Virus record (IMG/VR): IMGVR_UViG_3300038420_000029
Span: 1 to 36,977 of that record
Length of the DNA: 36,977 nucleotides
Source of the DNA: a virus
Strand: one strand, 5' to 3'
Made by a program: the position numbers and the translations under genes. The notes under the pieces were generated by a model, which made no database searches, was not told the DNA's origin, and saw only the letters and a program-made list of their open reading frames with translations. Below, piece by piece: positions 7,136-13,866 of this stretch; positions within the stretch are counted from its first letter, which is position 1, and each line of letters starts with the position of its first letter.

Positions 7136-7386
7136 GGCAGACGCACATCTCCGTTGGCTTCGACGACACCGTGACAGGAGGTGACGACGGTCAGCCCACG
7201 GCGCTGCTCTGGCCGATGGCGTGGGCGTACCGCATCCTCGTCGGCGCCTCGCTGGCCTACGAGCCCGACGAGTACGACCTGGAGCGCGCCGAGGCGCTAG
7301 TCAAGGCGCTGCACAAGGTCGGCCTCAAGGTCGTGCCGGAGAACCTGGACGAGGATCTAGTCGCCAGCGAGGAAGGTATGCCATGA
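7132..7386 (+). CDS. Hypothetical protein, 84 aa
   Basis: ATGA overlaps on both sides. Acidic, soluble, with a predicted helix YDLERAEALVKALHKVG; no recognised motif. Retained as a gene because of the continuous coupling and coding-like composition. Confidence 0.55.
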   Translation: MRQTHISVGFDDTVTGGDDGQPTALLWPMAWAYRILVGASLAYEPDEYDLERAEALVKALHKVGLKVVPENLDEDLVASEEGMP

Positions 7387-7643
7387 GCCTCGCAGAGATC
7401 GCCGAGACGATCCCCGCGCGGCACGGCGGGCCGCCCCGCGTCGTCGATGAATGCCGAAAACAGCTAGAACAGCTATCAGCGGTCGACTTAGCCACCTTTG
7501 ACAGATGGCTCGCTGACCGTAAGGTTCGGCCGCCCTCGATCGTCCGGTGGATGGCGGCTTACGCCAGGGTGCGCAACCTCCCCGACTTCCCGGTCCCGAG
7601 CGAGAGTGCCATCAAGAGATACCGGAAGCGAGGCGCGGCATGA
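7383..7643 (+). CDS. Small helical protein, possible HTH, 86 aa
   Basis: ATGA overlaps on both sides. The segment VDLATFDRWLADRKVRPPSI followed by VRWMAAYARVRNLPDFPV and SESAIKRYRKRG looks like small phage proteins with a recognition-helix-like basic end, so DNA binding is possible. Directly precedes the metallophosphoesterase, suggesting a functional pair, which is inference. Confidence 0.5.
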   Translation: MSLAEIAETIPARHGGPPRVVDECRKQLEQLSAVDLATFDRWLADRKVRPPSIVRWMAAYARVRNLPDFPVPSESAIKRYRKRGAA

Positions 7644-8536
7644 TGACGCTGGACGAGATCGCCGCGCAGATGGCGCCGCCGCCCCTCAAAGACGACGAGT
7701 TGATCCGCCTCGCCGAAGAGCGCGGCTACGTCATCCACAAGCCCGCGCCGCCGATCGAGCCGATCGAGTTGGACCTGCACCGCATCCGCGGCCATCGCGT
7801 CAAGCTCGGCATCATCTCCGACCCGCACATCGGGAGCAAGTATCAGCAGGTCACTTACATGCGCCAGCACGCCCGCTTCATGGCGCGGGAGGGTTGCACG
7901 GCGATCCTCATGCCCGGCGACGTGACAGACGGCTCGCCCTCGATGCACCCCGGCTTCGTCTACGAGACGTGGGCGCAGGGCTTCGACGCGCAGGTCACCG
8001 CCGCCGCCGAGGCCATCCCCGAGGTCGGCATCCCGTACTATGTCATCGGCGGCAACCACGACGCCAGCCACTACAAGGCGGCCGGTGCCGACATCGCCAA
8101 GGCGATCTGTGATCGGCGGCCCGACATGACCTACGTCGGGCCGGAGCAGTCGGGCGCCAACTTCGCCGGTTCGGTGGGTTGGTTCAACATTGGCGAGGTC
8201 CGCCTCCAGATGTGCCATCCCCACCTCGGCAGCACCCGCACACGCTCCTACCGGCTGGAAACGTGGATTGAGAACCTCCAGCCGCCGCGGCCCAATATCG
8301 TCGTCATGGGCAATTTCCACAAGCTCGTTCAGGGCCTCTTCCGTGGCACTTGGGGCATCATGGTTCCGTCATATCAGAGCCAGTCGGCCTGGATGGCGTC
8401 GAAGGGCATCGAGAGCATGGTGGGCGGTGCGATCATTGAGTTTGGCACCGTCACGAAGGGCTTGGCACCCGAACTGGCCGTCCGCTGGCTAATCGAGTGG
8501 GAGCCGCGGGCGAACGACTGGCCGGGAGCGCGATGA
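7640..8536 (+). CDS. Calcineurin-like metallophosphoesterase
   Basis: 298 aa; ATGA overlap (an ATG at 7643 is an alternative). Metal ligands are clear: SDPHIGS (D61, H63), MPGDVTDG (D94), GGNHD (N139, H140), CHPH (H193, H195) and GNFHK (224-228) in place of the usual GHTH. The N-terminal ~50 residues are a helical extension. Phage members may act as phosphodiesterases or SbcD/Mre11-like nucleases. No SbcC partner is present, so the substrate is open. Confidence 0.85.
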   Translation: MMTLDEIAAQMAPPPLKDDELIRLAEERGYVIHKPAPPIEPIELDLHRIRGHRVKLGIISDPHIGSKYQQVTYMRQHARFMAREGCTAILMPGDVTDGSPSMHPGFVYETWAQGFDAQVTAAAEAIPEVGIPYYVIGGNHDASHYKAAGADIAKAICDRRPDMTYVGPEQSGANFAGSVGWFNIGEVRLQMCHPHLGSTRTRSYRLETWIENLQPPRPNIVVMGNFHKLVQGLFRGTWGIMVPSYQSQSAWMASKGIESMVGGAIIEFGTVTKGLAPELAVRWLIEWEPRANDWPGAR

Positions 8537-8570
8537 CCACATTGGCTGGATTAGCAGGATATTAGTCAGA

Positions 8571-8630
8571 ATGCCGCGCAAGTTTACGAGCCACGCTGCG
8601 CAATCCGAACGAACGATTGGAGGACGATGA
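8571..8630 (+). CDS. Possible 19-aa leader peptide
   Basis: In the 90-base gap after the phosphoesterase an ATG at 8571 opens MPRKFTSHAAQSERTIGGR, whose stop overlaps the next ATG (ATGA at 8627). The attggagga ribosome-binding site of the next gene lies inside it. No ribosome-binding site of its own was seen. A ten-residue ORF at 8533-8565 is even weaker. Confidence 0.25.
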   Translation: MPRKFTSHAAQSERTIGGR

Positions 8631-9112
8631 TGAACGAACCGAGGATGCGCGGCGGGTTCGTGGTCTGTCCGGAATGCGACGGACTCCTTGCGGAGCATCT
8701 CGACTCTTGCTCGCGGCTCGAACCCAACGAGGCTCTTGAACGAGCCGCAGTCATCCAGGAAGGCGGACTCCACGGCAATATGACCGTGCTCAACCTTGAA
8801 CGGGCCGGTTGGGAGGTTCGGCGCGTCACTTCTGACTCTCTCGACGCCGCATGGGCTGAGGCAGAAGCAGCCATCGAGTCAGCGGACGCGGATTGCGACG
8901 CACATCTGACCATGCATTGGGCCAAGGCCGAACTGAGCATGGAAGGCTATGAGCCTGAGGCGTGGATCGCGGAGGTCAAACTCCGGGACCTCCGCTCGCC
9001 CTGTGCTTGTTGCGGTCGGCCGTTCGGTGGCCCGCGTTATGTCAAGGCCGAAGGTCCCACCCCCGCCGCCGCTCTCCGCGCCCTGACTGCGAAGCTGCGA
9101 GGCGAAGGATGA
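8627..9112 (+). CDS. Hypothetical protein with CPEC and CACC motifs, 161 aa
   Basis: Start ATG 8627 (or 8630) with SD ggagg seven bases upstream, one of the few strong internal ribosome sites in this operon. N-terminal VCPECDGLLAEHLDSC and C-terminal SPCACCGRPFGG may form one zinc site across a helical middle. The final YVKAEGPTPAAALRALTAKL resembles the repeated C-terminus of other phage small proteins. Unknown function. Confidence 0.6.
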   Translation: MMNEPRMRGGFVVCPECDGLLAEHLDSCSRLEPNEALERAAVIQEGGLHGNMTVLNLERAGWEVRRVTSDSLDAAWAEAEAAIESADADCDAHLTMHWAKAELSMEGYEPEAWIAEVKLRDLRSPCACCGRPFGGPRYVKAEGPTPAAALRALTAKLRGEG

Positions 9113-9201
9113 AGCTCCTTCGGTGCCTCGTCTGCTCCCTTGCCTCGGCGGATCGCCTTCTACTCGACTTGGCCAGTTGGGCGGATAGACGGCTGCCATG
9201 A
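9109..9201 (+). CDS. 30-aa hypothetical peptide
   Basis: ATGA overlaps at both ends. MKLLRCLVCSLASADRLLLD then basic residues; amphipathic rather than clearly membrane-spanning. Supported only by coupling. Confidence 0.35.
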   Translation: MKLLRCLVCSLASADRLLLDLASWADRRLP

Positions 9202-9269
9202 CGCCGCCCACGCCGCGCGAGCTGGAGGTGCTGCGCTGCTACTGGCGCCTGCACTCCGGCAAGCGATAA
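9198..9269 (+). CDS. 23-aa ORF, last of the first coupled operon
   Basis: ATGA overlap with the preceding ORF. The peptide MTPPTPRELEVLRCYWRLHS resembles the start of a LuxR-type HTH (TPRELEVL) but is far too short to be one. After its TAA the chain of overlapping ORFs is interrupted for about 100 bases. Confidence 0.3.
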   Translation: MTPPTPRELEVLRCYWRLHSGKR

Positions 9270-9354
9270 TCGCCCAATCTAGCCAATCGCGGGCTATTCC
9301 CGGCGTTTATTTGCCCATCTCCTTGCGTACTTGCGCAAACTGTGAGATGATAAA
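9270..9354 (+). promoter_or_regulatory. Intergenic gap, possible promoter region
   Basis: This is the first gene-free gap after the coupled early operon. It is AT-richer than its surroundings and contains the palindrome ttgcgcaa (9331-9338), ttgcgt at 9323-9328 and a gataaa at 9349-9354. None fits a textbook promoter spacing, so transcription start here is only suspected from position and composition. Confidence 0.3.
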
Positions 9355-9375
9355 GACATGAGGACCTCTCATGTC
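9355..9375 (+). promoter_or_regulatory. Perfect inverted repeat over a start codon
   Basis: gacatgag (9355-9362), a 5-base loop, then ctcatgtc (9368-9375). The second arm contains the ATG at 9371. As RNA it would hide the start region; as DNA it could be a small operator. A purine stretch (gagga) serving as ribosome-binding site lies across the first arm and loop. Confidence 0.6.
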
Positions 9376-9604
9376 TAAAGACTACGACGACTACGACGAC
9401 TACGACGATCCAGGCCCCGGCCCCTTCTACGAGATCGCCTACCGCCACTTCGAGGACCACCGATACGAGGAGTTCGGAAGCACTGAGGATTATCCATCCG
9501 CAGTGCCGCTCGGCTCTCAGGTCAACGCCGAAAGTCTCTATCATGCCGATGATCTCAAGCCAGAAAGGTGGCCTGGCTTGAGTTTCCGAGCGCACCGCCC
9601 GTGA
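9371..9604 (+). CDS. Acidic hypothetical protein with DDYDDY repeats, 77 aa
   Basis: The ATG at 9371 lies in an inverted repeat. The N-terminus MSKDYDDYDDYDDPGPGPFY is coded by repeated gactacgac units. The rest is acidic/aromatic with no recognised domain. The acidic face could mimic DNA, but this is speculation. Ends in a GTGA overlap. Confidence 0.55.
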   Translation: MSKDYDDYDDYDDPGPGPFYEIAYRHFEDHRYEEFGSTEDYPSAVPLGSQVNAESLYHADDLKPERWPGLSFRAHRP

Positions 9605-9789
9605 CTAGCCTTCCTGTCCGGTTGGCAACCGGCCGCCCTGGCCCCCTCGGGTTGGGTTGCGACATGGCGTGGGCCCCCTCGTGGGCCCGTAGCCCTCTGT
9701 CGCGGTCCTTAGTCCCAAGCGTACTTGTTGCCACTGCCCGACTTAGCCACGGGCCGCTGGAACCTCGCTGGGGCCAGGGCGATACATGA
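9601..9789 (+). CDS. Possible 62-aa ORF in a structured GC-rich segment
   Basis: GTGA at the start and ATGA at the end, but the protein is low complexity (Leu, Pro, Ser, Arg) without motifs. The DNA carries short hairpins: ccggttggcaaccgg near 9618 and two gggccc blocks around 9674-9690. It may be a weak coding gene or a structured RNA segment between genes. Confidence 0.35.
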   Translation: MTSLPVRLATGRPGPLGLGCDMAWAPSWARSPLSRSLVPSVLVATARLSHGPLEPRWGQGDT

Positions 9790-9998
9790 ACGCCGACAAC
9801 CCGCTCGCCGCGCTGGCTGACCGCGTCTGGCTGGCTGCGAGCGATGAGGGCCTGCCAACCGACGATGCCGAGTTCCTTTTCAAAGCCGGCTTTGTCGCCG
9901 CGCTGCAACTGCCGCCGGACAACCCAGAGGTCAAGGCTGCGGTCGAGTTGGCGCGCAGCATCATGGCCGCGCCGGGTGTGAAGGTAGTACGAGCATGA
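9786..9998 (+). CDS. Hypothetical protein, 70 aa
   Basis: ATGA overlaps both sides. Mostly helical (LAALADRVWLAASDEGLPTD ... FLFKAGFVAAL) with a C-terminal helix; looks like a small soluble phage protein. No family assigned. Confidence 0.5.
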   Translation: MNADNPLAALADRVWLAASDEGLPTDDAEFLFKAGFVAALQLPPDNPEVKAAVELARSIMAAPGVKVVRA

Positions 9999-10276
9999 GC
10001 GAGTCGCTGTCAGTCCTGATCACGCAACTACGGGACGAAACCAACAAGAGCCTCGGCCGCATCGAGGGGAAGCTAGACATCGTTATCACGGACGTGAACA
10101 ACCTGAAGATCGCCCGGGCGGTTGAGGATGCGTTGGCCGAACAGCGCAGCGAGCAAGCCGAGGCGCACGCCCTCTCATTCCGCTGGCGGGTCGGACTCAT
10201 CGTTGCTATGGGCGTAGCTGCCTTCGGCGCCCTCGGGACATTGATCCTAGCGATTGCGGAGCGGGTGCCCCGATGA
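9995..10276 (+). CDS. XhlA-like membrane-anchored coiled-coil protein (holin partner)
   Basis: 93 aa, ATGA overlap. An N-terminal helix with heptad character (LITQLRDETNKSLGRIEGKL ... VNNLKIARAVEDAL) is followed by one C-terminal transmembrane helix (VGLIVAMGVAAFGALGTLIL). This arrangement is typical of haemolysin XhlA-type proteins encoded beside holins. It lies upstream of the lysis candidates. Confidence 0.55.
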   Translation: MSESLSVLITQLRDETNKSLGRIEGKLDIVITDVNNLKIARAVEDALAEQRSEQAEAHALSFRWRVGLIVAMGVAAFGALGTLILAIAERVPR

Positions 10277-10428
10277 AGCGCCTGCTCTGCCGATTGCTCG
10301 GTCACCAATGGCGTAGCGGCTGGCACTACTGGGCACCTGGCCACGGTATGGCCACCCGGGCGTGTCGGCGCTGCGACGCGATCCACCCCGATCACTGGAA
10401 CTCCGCGGGCTGGAAGGTCAAGCGATGA
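10273..10428 (+). CDS. Small Trp/Cys protein, 51 aa (duplicated family)
   Basis: ATGA overlaps on both sides. CRLLGHQW near the start and ACRRCDAIHPDHW near the end define a small zinc-like fold. The ORF at 10485-10643 has the same CR..GH.W ... ACRRC plan, and both are followed by an MxAPQVLALL ORF, so the two-gene module has been duplicated. Confidence 0.5.
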   Translation: MKRLLCRLLGHQWRSGWHYWAPGHGMATRACRRCDAIHPDHWNSAGWKVKR

Positions 10429-10472
10429 GCGCGCCGCAGGTTCTCGCCCTCCTTCGCGGCGCTGCTGTTTAG
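10425..10472 (+). pseudogene. Truncated duplicate of the membrane-protein gene at 10640
   Basis: ATGA overlap. The 15-residue ORF MSAPQVLALLRGAAV matches the first ten residues of the gene at 10640 (MTAPQVLALL) with about 28 nearly identical bases, then diverges and stops. Best read as a decayed copy from a tandem duplication. Confidence 0.5.
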
Positions 10473-10484
10473 CTCGGGGCACGT

Positions 10485-10643
10485 ATGAGCGCCAAGACAT
10501 TTAGGTTTCTGGACGCTACTCGTCGCGAACGGGCAATGGGGCTTATCTGTCGCGTAGCGGGGCACGTCTGGGAACTGAACGCCTTCGAGTATCGGGATGC
10601 CTGCCGCCGTTGTCACTGCATGCGATGGGAGACTGACCGATGA
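10485..10643 (+). CDS. Small Trp/Cys protein, 52 aa, second copy
   Basis: Start ATG at 10485 (10536 is an alternative that removes a poorly conserved N-terminus). ICRVAGHVWELNAFEYRD then ACRRCHCMRW mirrors the protein at 10273. It overlaps the next gene by ATGA. Divergence between copies is high, so the duplication is not recent. Confidence 0.5.
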   Translation: MSAKTFRFLDATRRERAMGLICRVAGHVWELNAFEYRDACRRCHCMRWETDR

Positions 10644-10894
10644 CCGCCCCGCAGGTCCTCGCCCTCCTCGTCATCTTCCTGGCCGTCTGCGCCACCGTCG
10701 GCATCCTCGACTACCGCTCCTACCGCCGCTACCTGGAGACGCTGCGCGCCGAGCTGCGCGTCGAGATGGATGCTGGCGCGCGACCGCTCAAGCATCTTGA
10801 CCGCAACCTGCCGCCGATCAGCGGATTCGGAAGAGATATCTACCCGGATCGAGAGATTGAAGTTCCTCCCGATGAATACACGAGGTTGCCGTGA
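10640..10894 (+). CDS. Single-pass membrane protein, 84 aa
   Basis: ATGA overlap. The N-terminal hydrophobic helix (VLALLVIFLAVCATVGILDY) is followed by a basic/helical region (RSYRRYLETLRAELRVEMD) and a soluble tail. In a lysis region it could be a holin or spanin-like accessory, but the sequence alone does not decide. GTGA overlap at the end. Confidence 0.5.
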   Translation: MTAPQVLALLVIFLAVCATVGILDYRSYRRYLETLRAELRVEMDAGARPLKHLDRNLPPISGFGRDIYPDREIEVPPDEYTRLP

Positions 10895-11085
10895 CTCGCA
10901 GTCAGTGGGGCATTGCCATGCCACACGGTTGGTATCAGTGGGAAGAGGACATGACGGCTCGCAAAGAGCACGCCGTACAGGTCCCAGAGAACAAAGAGGC
11001 TCGCGAGCCGCTGCTCTATGGCCCAAGGGGCGAAGTGATCCTTGAGCGGCGGCCCCGGCCCATCGGTTTCAGGAGCAAGTCATGA
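10891..11085 (+). CDS. Hypothetical protein, 64 aa
   Basis: GTG start in a GTGA overlap and ATGA overlap to the peptidase. Charged and soluble (WYQWEEDMTARKEHAVQVPE), with a basic C-terminus. No recognised motif. Confidence 0.5.
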   Translation: MTRSQWGIAMPHGWYQWEEDMTARKEHAVQVPENKEAREPLLYGPRGEVILERRPRPIGFRSKS

Positions 11086-11864
11086 CCATCGGTAGACTCG
11101 GCCGGCTGCCCGATCCAATCCCGGATCGCCCGGTCCTCATGCTCCCGTCGCGCGCCGAGATCGCCCTGCCTGTTCCGCCGCCAGCCGTGGACAACAACGG
11201 CCTGATCAAGAGGTACAACAACCTCGGCAATCTCAAGTACGGCGACTGCGTGATAGCCGCCATCGGCCACGACTGCGAGGTGGCCTACGTCGCGTCGGGC
11301 CTCAAAGACCCCGGCATCACGAGCAGCGCGACGCTGGACCTATACAAGCGCGTCAACCCCGACTTCGACCCGTCCGATCCCGGCGGACCAGGCGACCGCG
11401 GCTGCGTCAGCCAGGTCGCGCTCGATGCGCTCATGCGCTACGGGATCAGCGGTCGCAAGCCGCTTTGCTTCGCCAAGGTGCCGACGGACCTGACAGCCAT
11501 CCGCGATGCGATGGACGAGTTTCGCGCGGTCTACTTCGGCGTGCAGCTCGATACCGCGCAGCAGCGTCAGCCCGCCGTCTGGAACTACGAACCGTCACCC
11601 GTCTGGGGCGGGCACGGCGTAAGCGGCGGCTCGTACACGACCGTCCTGCCAGTCAATCCCCACTCGCCCGGCCTCGGGCCGGATCGCACCGGCATCATCA
11701 CCTGGGGCAAGCGGGTCAACATGAGCGACTCGTTCATCGCCCACCAGGTCGAGGAAGTCTTCGTCATCGTCTGGGCGGAGATCTGGCCGACCCTGACGCC
11801 AACTCGTCAAGAGCAACTTCGCGCCGACTATACGGCGCTCACCGGCAAGCAGATCGCCGCATAA
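11082..11864 (+). CDS. Papain-like cysteine peptidase, candidate lytic enzyme
   Basis: 260 aa, ATGA overlap. Catalytic-site-like motifs appear in order: LGNLKYGDCVIAAIGH (C56 in the helix start), WGGHGVSGGSY (H177) and ITWGKRVNMSD (about 205-215), the layout of papain/C39-like folds. No signal peptide is seen. It sits directly before a holin candidate, where phages normally put the endolysin; no other amidase, lysozyme or CHAP gene was found. Lytic function is inferred from position; it could instead be a structural-protein peptidase. Confidence 0.6.
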   Translation: MTIGRLGRLPDPIPDRPVLMLPSRAEIALPVPPPAVDNNGLIKRYNNLGNLKYGDCVIAAIGHDCEVAYVASGLKDPGITSSATLDLYKRVNPDFDPSDPGGPGDRGCVSQVALDALMRYGISGRKPLCFAKVPTDLTAIRDAMDEFRAVYFGVQLDTAQQRQPAVWNYEPSPVWGGHGVSGGSYTTVLPVNPHSPGLGPDRTGIITWGKRVNMSDSFIAHQVEEVFVIVWAEIWPTLTPTRQEQLRADYTALTGKQIAA

Positions 11865-11872
11865 GGAGTCCT

Positions 11873-12091
11873 ATGTCCAAGCTCGTTGCATTCTGGAACG
11901 CCCTCCCGATTCCGGTTCAGAAGTTCGTCGCTGACTTCTGGACGGCCTTCCTTGTGGGCCTGGCTGGCTTCACCATCGTCGTGCCGTCGGGTGACTACTC
12001 CGACTGGCTGTACGCCATCGGCTTGGCGCTCGGCAACGTCGTCCTGAACGCGCTCCGCCGCGCTGTCTGGGACTTCATCACAGGCGCCTAG
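11873..12091 (+). CDS. Holin candidate, 72 aa
   Basis: The ATG at 11873 is preceded by aaggag five bases away. The protein has two hydrophobic segments (FWTAFLVGLAGFTIVV and WLYAIGLALGNVVLNAL) with a short loop, and charged ends, as in class II-type holins. It follows the peptidase with an 8-base gap and its TAG overlaps the next GTG. Confidence 0.65.
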   Translation: MSKLVAFWNALPIPVQKFVADFWTAFLVGLAGFTIVVPSGDYSDWLYAIGLALGNVVLNALRRAVWDFITGA

Positions 12092-12168
12092 TGCTCGTCT
12101 TCCTCTTGCTCGGCCTTCTCATGGGCTTCTGCGGGATGTGGGTATTCGATATGTGGCGACATCGATGA
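12091..12168 (+). CDS. 25-aa membrane peptide
   Basis: GTG shares its first base with the holin stop codon and ends in an ATGA overlap. Nearly all hydrophobic (LVFLLLGLLMGFCGMWVF) with a basic C-terminus. Might modulate lysis. Confidence 0.4.
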   Translation: MLVFLLLGLLMGFCGMWVFDMWRHR

Positions 12169-12611
12169 GCGTCACCTCTGGCTCGCCCGTCGGCGTTCGG
12201 TACATCGACCATACGCCGCGCTGCCCCACCACGCTCACCGGGCGGCTCGCCTGGCTGCGCGAGGTTGCGGGCGGCGAGCCCATTCCAACCGCTCTGCACT
12301 TCGAGGATGTCGAGCCTGAGTCAGTGCTTGGCTCGCCGAAAGCCACGCCGGAGTTCCGACGCTACATCGAGAAGGTTCAAACCCGCAGCGGGGATGGCCG
12401 TTTCGTCTACCCATTCCGCGCATCGCTCTTGGAGTTCTCGCGCGGTGGTGATAGGCCCCGGCCGTTCTCAGCTCGTGTCATCGCTGAAGTAGTGCGCTCC
12501 GGCTATGACTGGGAGCGTGTGGCGGATCGGCTCAAGTGGCCGCATGAGGCGTTCGAGTTGTTCCTCTACGGCGCGCTCGGTTTGTTCGCCGGCGCTTATA
12601 CCGTCCGCTAA
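12165..12611 (+). CDS. Hypothetical protein, 148 aa
   Basis: ATGA overlap start. Soluble, no membrane segment; contains GYDWERVADRLKWPHEAFEL, an HTH-like or helical segment, near the C-terminus. No known family. Its position after the lysis genes gives no clear clue. Confidence 0.55.
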   Translation: MSVTSGSPVGVRYIDHTPRCPTTLTGRLAWLREVAGGEPIPTALHFEDVEPESVLGSPKATPEFRRYIEKVQTRSGDGRFVYPFRASLLEFSRGGDRPRPFSARVIAEVVRSGYDWERVADRLKWPHEAFELFLYGALGLFAGAYTVR

Positions 12612-12695
12612 TTGAATGTCGCGGCACTAGCCGCAGCCCCAGGAACGATACGGGTTACGTTCTCCACGATGGTTGGGCGTGCCCGGGAGGTGTGA
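12612..12695 (+). CDS. Possible 27-aa TTG-start ORF
   Basis: Directly follows the previous stop (taattg) and ends in a GTGA overlap with the gene at 12692. No ribosome-binding site and no recognisable sequence; the only support is the phase of the overlap. Confidence 0.2.
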   Translation: MNVAALAAAPGTIRVTFSTMVGRAREV

Positions 12696-13234
12696 AGGTG
12701 GCAAAGCTCACGATTACGGAAGCACTGGCAGAGATCCCGACGATTGACAAGCGGATCATCAAGAAGCAGGAGTTCATCACCCAGTTCCTCTTCCGCCAGA
12801 GCGCCGTGCGCGACCCGCACGAAAAGGACGGCGGCTCGGTCAAGCTCATCGAGCAAGAGCAGCAAGGGATCGTCGACCTGCAATCGCGGCTCATCCTCAT
12901 TCGGGCGGCTATTCAGGCGGCGAACGCTGCGACCACTATCACCATCGGCGAGACGACGCGAACCGTCGTGGATTGGTTGACATGGCGGCGCGAGGTGGCG
13001 CCGAAGCGACAAACATTCCTCCGCGCCCTCTCGAACAGCCTCAACAGCATCCGTCAGAAGGCCATGCAGCAGGGCGTGCAGGTTGTGAAGGATGACCAGG
13101 GCTTCACGGCTGACTACATCGTAAACATCAACGAAAAGGCGCTCAGCGATGAGATGGAGGCTATCGAGACGATGCTCGGCATGCTCGACGGCCAGCTCTC
13201 GTTGAAGAACGCCACGGTCACCATCGACATCTAG
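12692..13234 (+). CDS. Coiled-coil phage hypothetical protein, 180 aa
   Basis: GTG start with gggaggtg just upstream. It opens KLTITEALAEIPTIDKRIIK, typical of helical phage proteins of the TLxEALaxxxxLxkRI kind, and has further helices with little else. Predicted cytoplasmic. It is the last protein gene before tRNA-Ile. Role unknown. Confidence 0.6.
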   Translation: MKVAKLTITEALAEIPTIDKRIIKKQEFITQFLFRQSAVRDPHEKDGGSVKLIEQEQQGIVDLQSRLILIRAAIQAANAATTITIGETTRTVVDWLTWRREVAPKRQTFLRALSNSLNSIRQKAMQQGVQVVKDDQGFTADYIVNINEKALSDEMEAIETMLGMLDGQLSLKNATVTIDI

Positions 13235-13282
13235 GAAAGGGGCACGCTTCGTCGGCGAACTGGGAGAAGACCGGAACCCCAA

Positions 13283-13355
13283 GACACGCTAGCTCAGTTG
13301 GTAGAGCATCGCCCCGATAAGGCGAGTGTCACTGGTTCGAGTCCAGTGCGTGACT
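13283..13355 (+). tRNA. tRNA-Ile (anticodon GAU)
   Basis: A full cloverleaf folds: acceptor GACACGC/GCGTGAC with one A-A mismatch at pair 2-71, D arm GCTC...GAGC, anticodon stem TCGCC/GGCGA with loop CCGATAA, 5-base variable loop, T arm ACTGG-TTCGAGT-CCAGT. The anticodon is GAU. The base before it is C, not the near-universal U33. The 3' CCA is not encoded. Confidence 0.85.
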
Positions 13356-13565
13356 GCTTTGCTATAGCAGCCTTGCTATGTTGGAAAGCTAAAAGGGCAA
13401 CGGTCAAAGCTCCTGAATTGGAAGGCTGAAAGCGAAGACCTCAAAGCTGCATCAAATCCACCGGATGCCGGATCGGCCCAGAGATGGACCGGGCTTCCAC
13501 CGGACGGAAGCTCTCGCGGCGGTGGCTGCAGTCTGGAGCGTGTCAAACAAACATCGGAGGTGCTC
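13356..13565. other. Non-coding spacer after tRNA-Ile
   Basis: About 210 bases with no convincing gene. It holds a 10-bp palindrome tgctatagca at 13360-13369, repeated caaagct words and, at the end, the ribosome-binding site cggagg for the next ORF. No second tRNA or clear promoter was found. Confidence 0.5.
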
Positions 13566-13866
13566 TTGAGAATAGGTCTACTGCCAGCCGGGAGCGACCC
13601 GTTCCTCCTGGCCTACTGGCTGCGCCATTACCGGACGTGGGCGGACGAGATCGACGAACTGCGCGTCCTGGTCTGTGGGCAGTGCGAGCCGGAAGTGCAG
13701 CAGTATCTCGCGGATCTCGCCGCAAACCTGCTGGCACGGTGAATGGCACAACACCGCAGACCACTCGCGGTCCGATCTGGTGGCACTGCTGCCGGGATTC
13801 GATGTGACATTTACCGGACCAGAGGCAGGACCGGGCGGGTTTCACGCGGTGCGACGTGACGCTTGA
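13566..13866 (+). pseudogene. Glycosyltransferase-like N-terminal fragment, frameshifted
   Basis: TTG start at 13566 five bases after cggagg. The frame reads RIGLLPAGSDPFLLAYWLRH, then ELRVLVCGQCEPEVQQYL, stopping at 13742. The +1 frame continues with coherent sequence (GEWHNTADHSRSDLVALLPG) to 13866. The first part resembles the opening of phage glycosyltransferase-like proteins (DPFLLxYWLRxY..DELRVLVCGQ). It is either a gene broken by one indel near 13737 or two small ORFs; an alternative ORF 13743-13859 has a GTGA junction to the next gene. Confidence 0.45.

Noticed and set aside
8533-8565. 10-residue ORF MTTLAGLAGY after the metallophosphoesterase
   Set aside because: Too short, no ribosome site and no coupling to a downstream gene.
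9198-9269. LuxR-type regulator from TPRELEVL
   Set aside because: Only 23 residues; the similarity covers one turn of helix and is likely chance.
13160-13282. Additional tRNA or attachment core beside tRNA-Ile
   Set aside because: No second cloverleaf could be folded and no integrase gene is in the window, so an att site is not supported.
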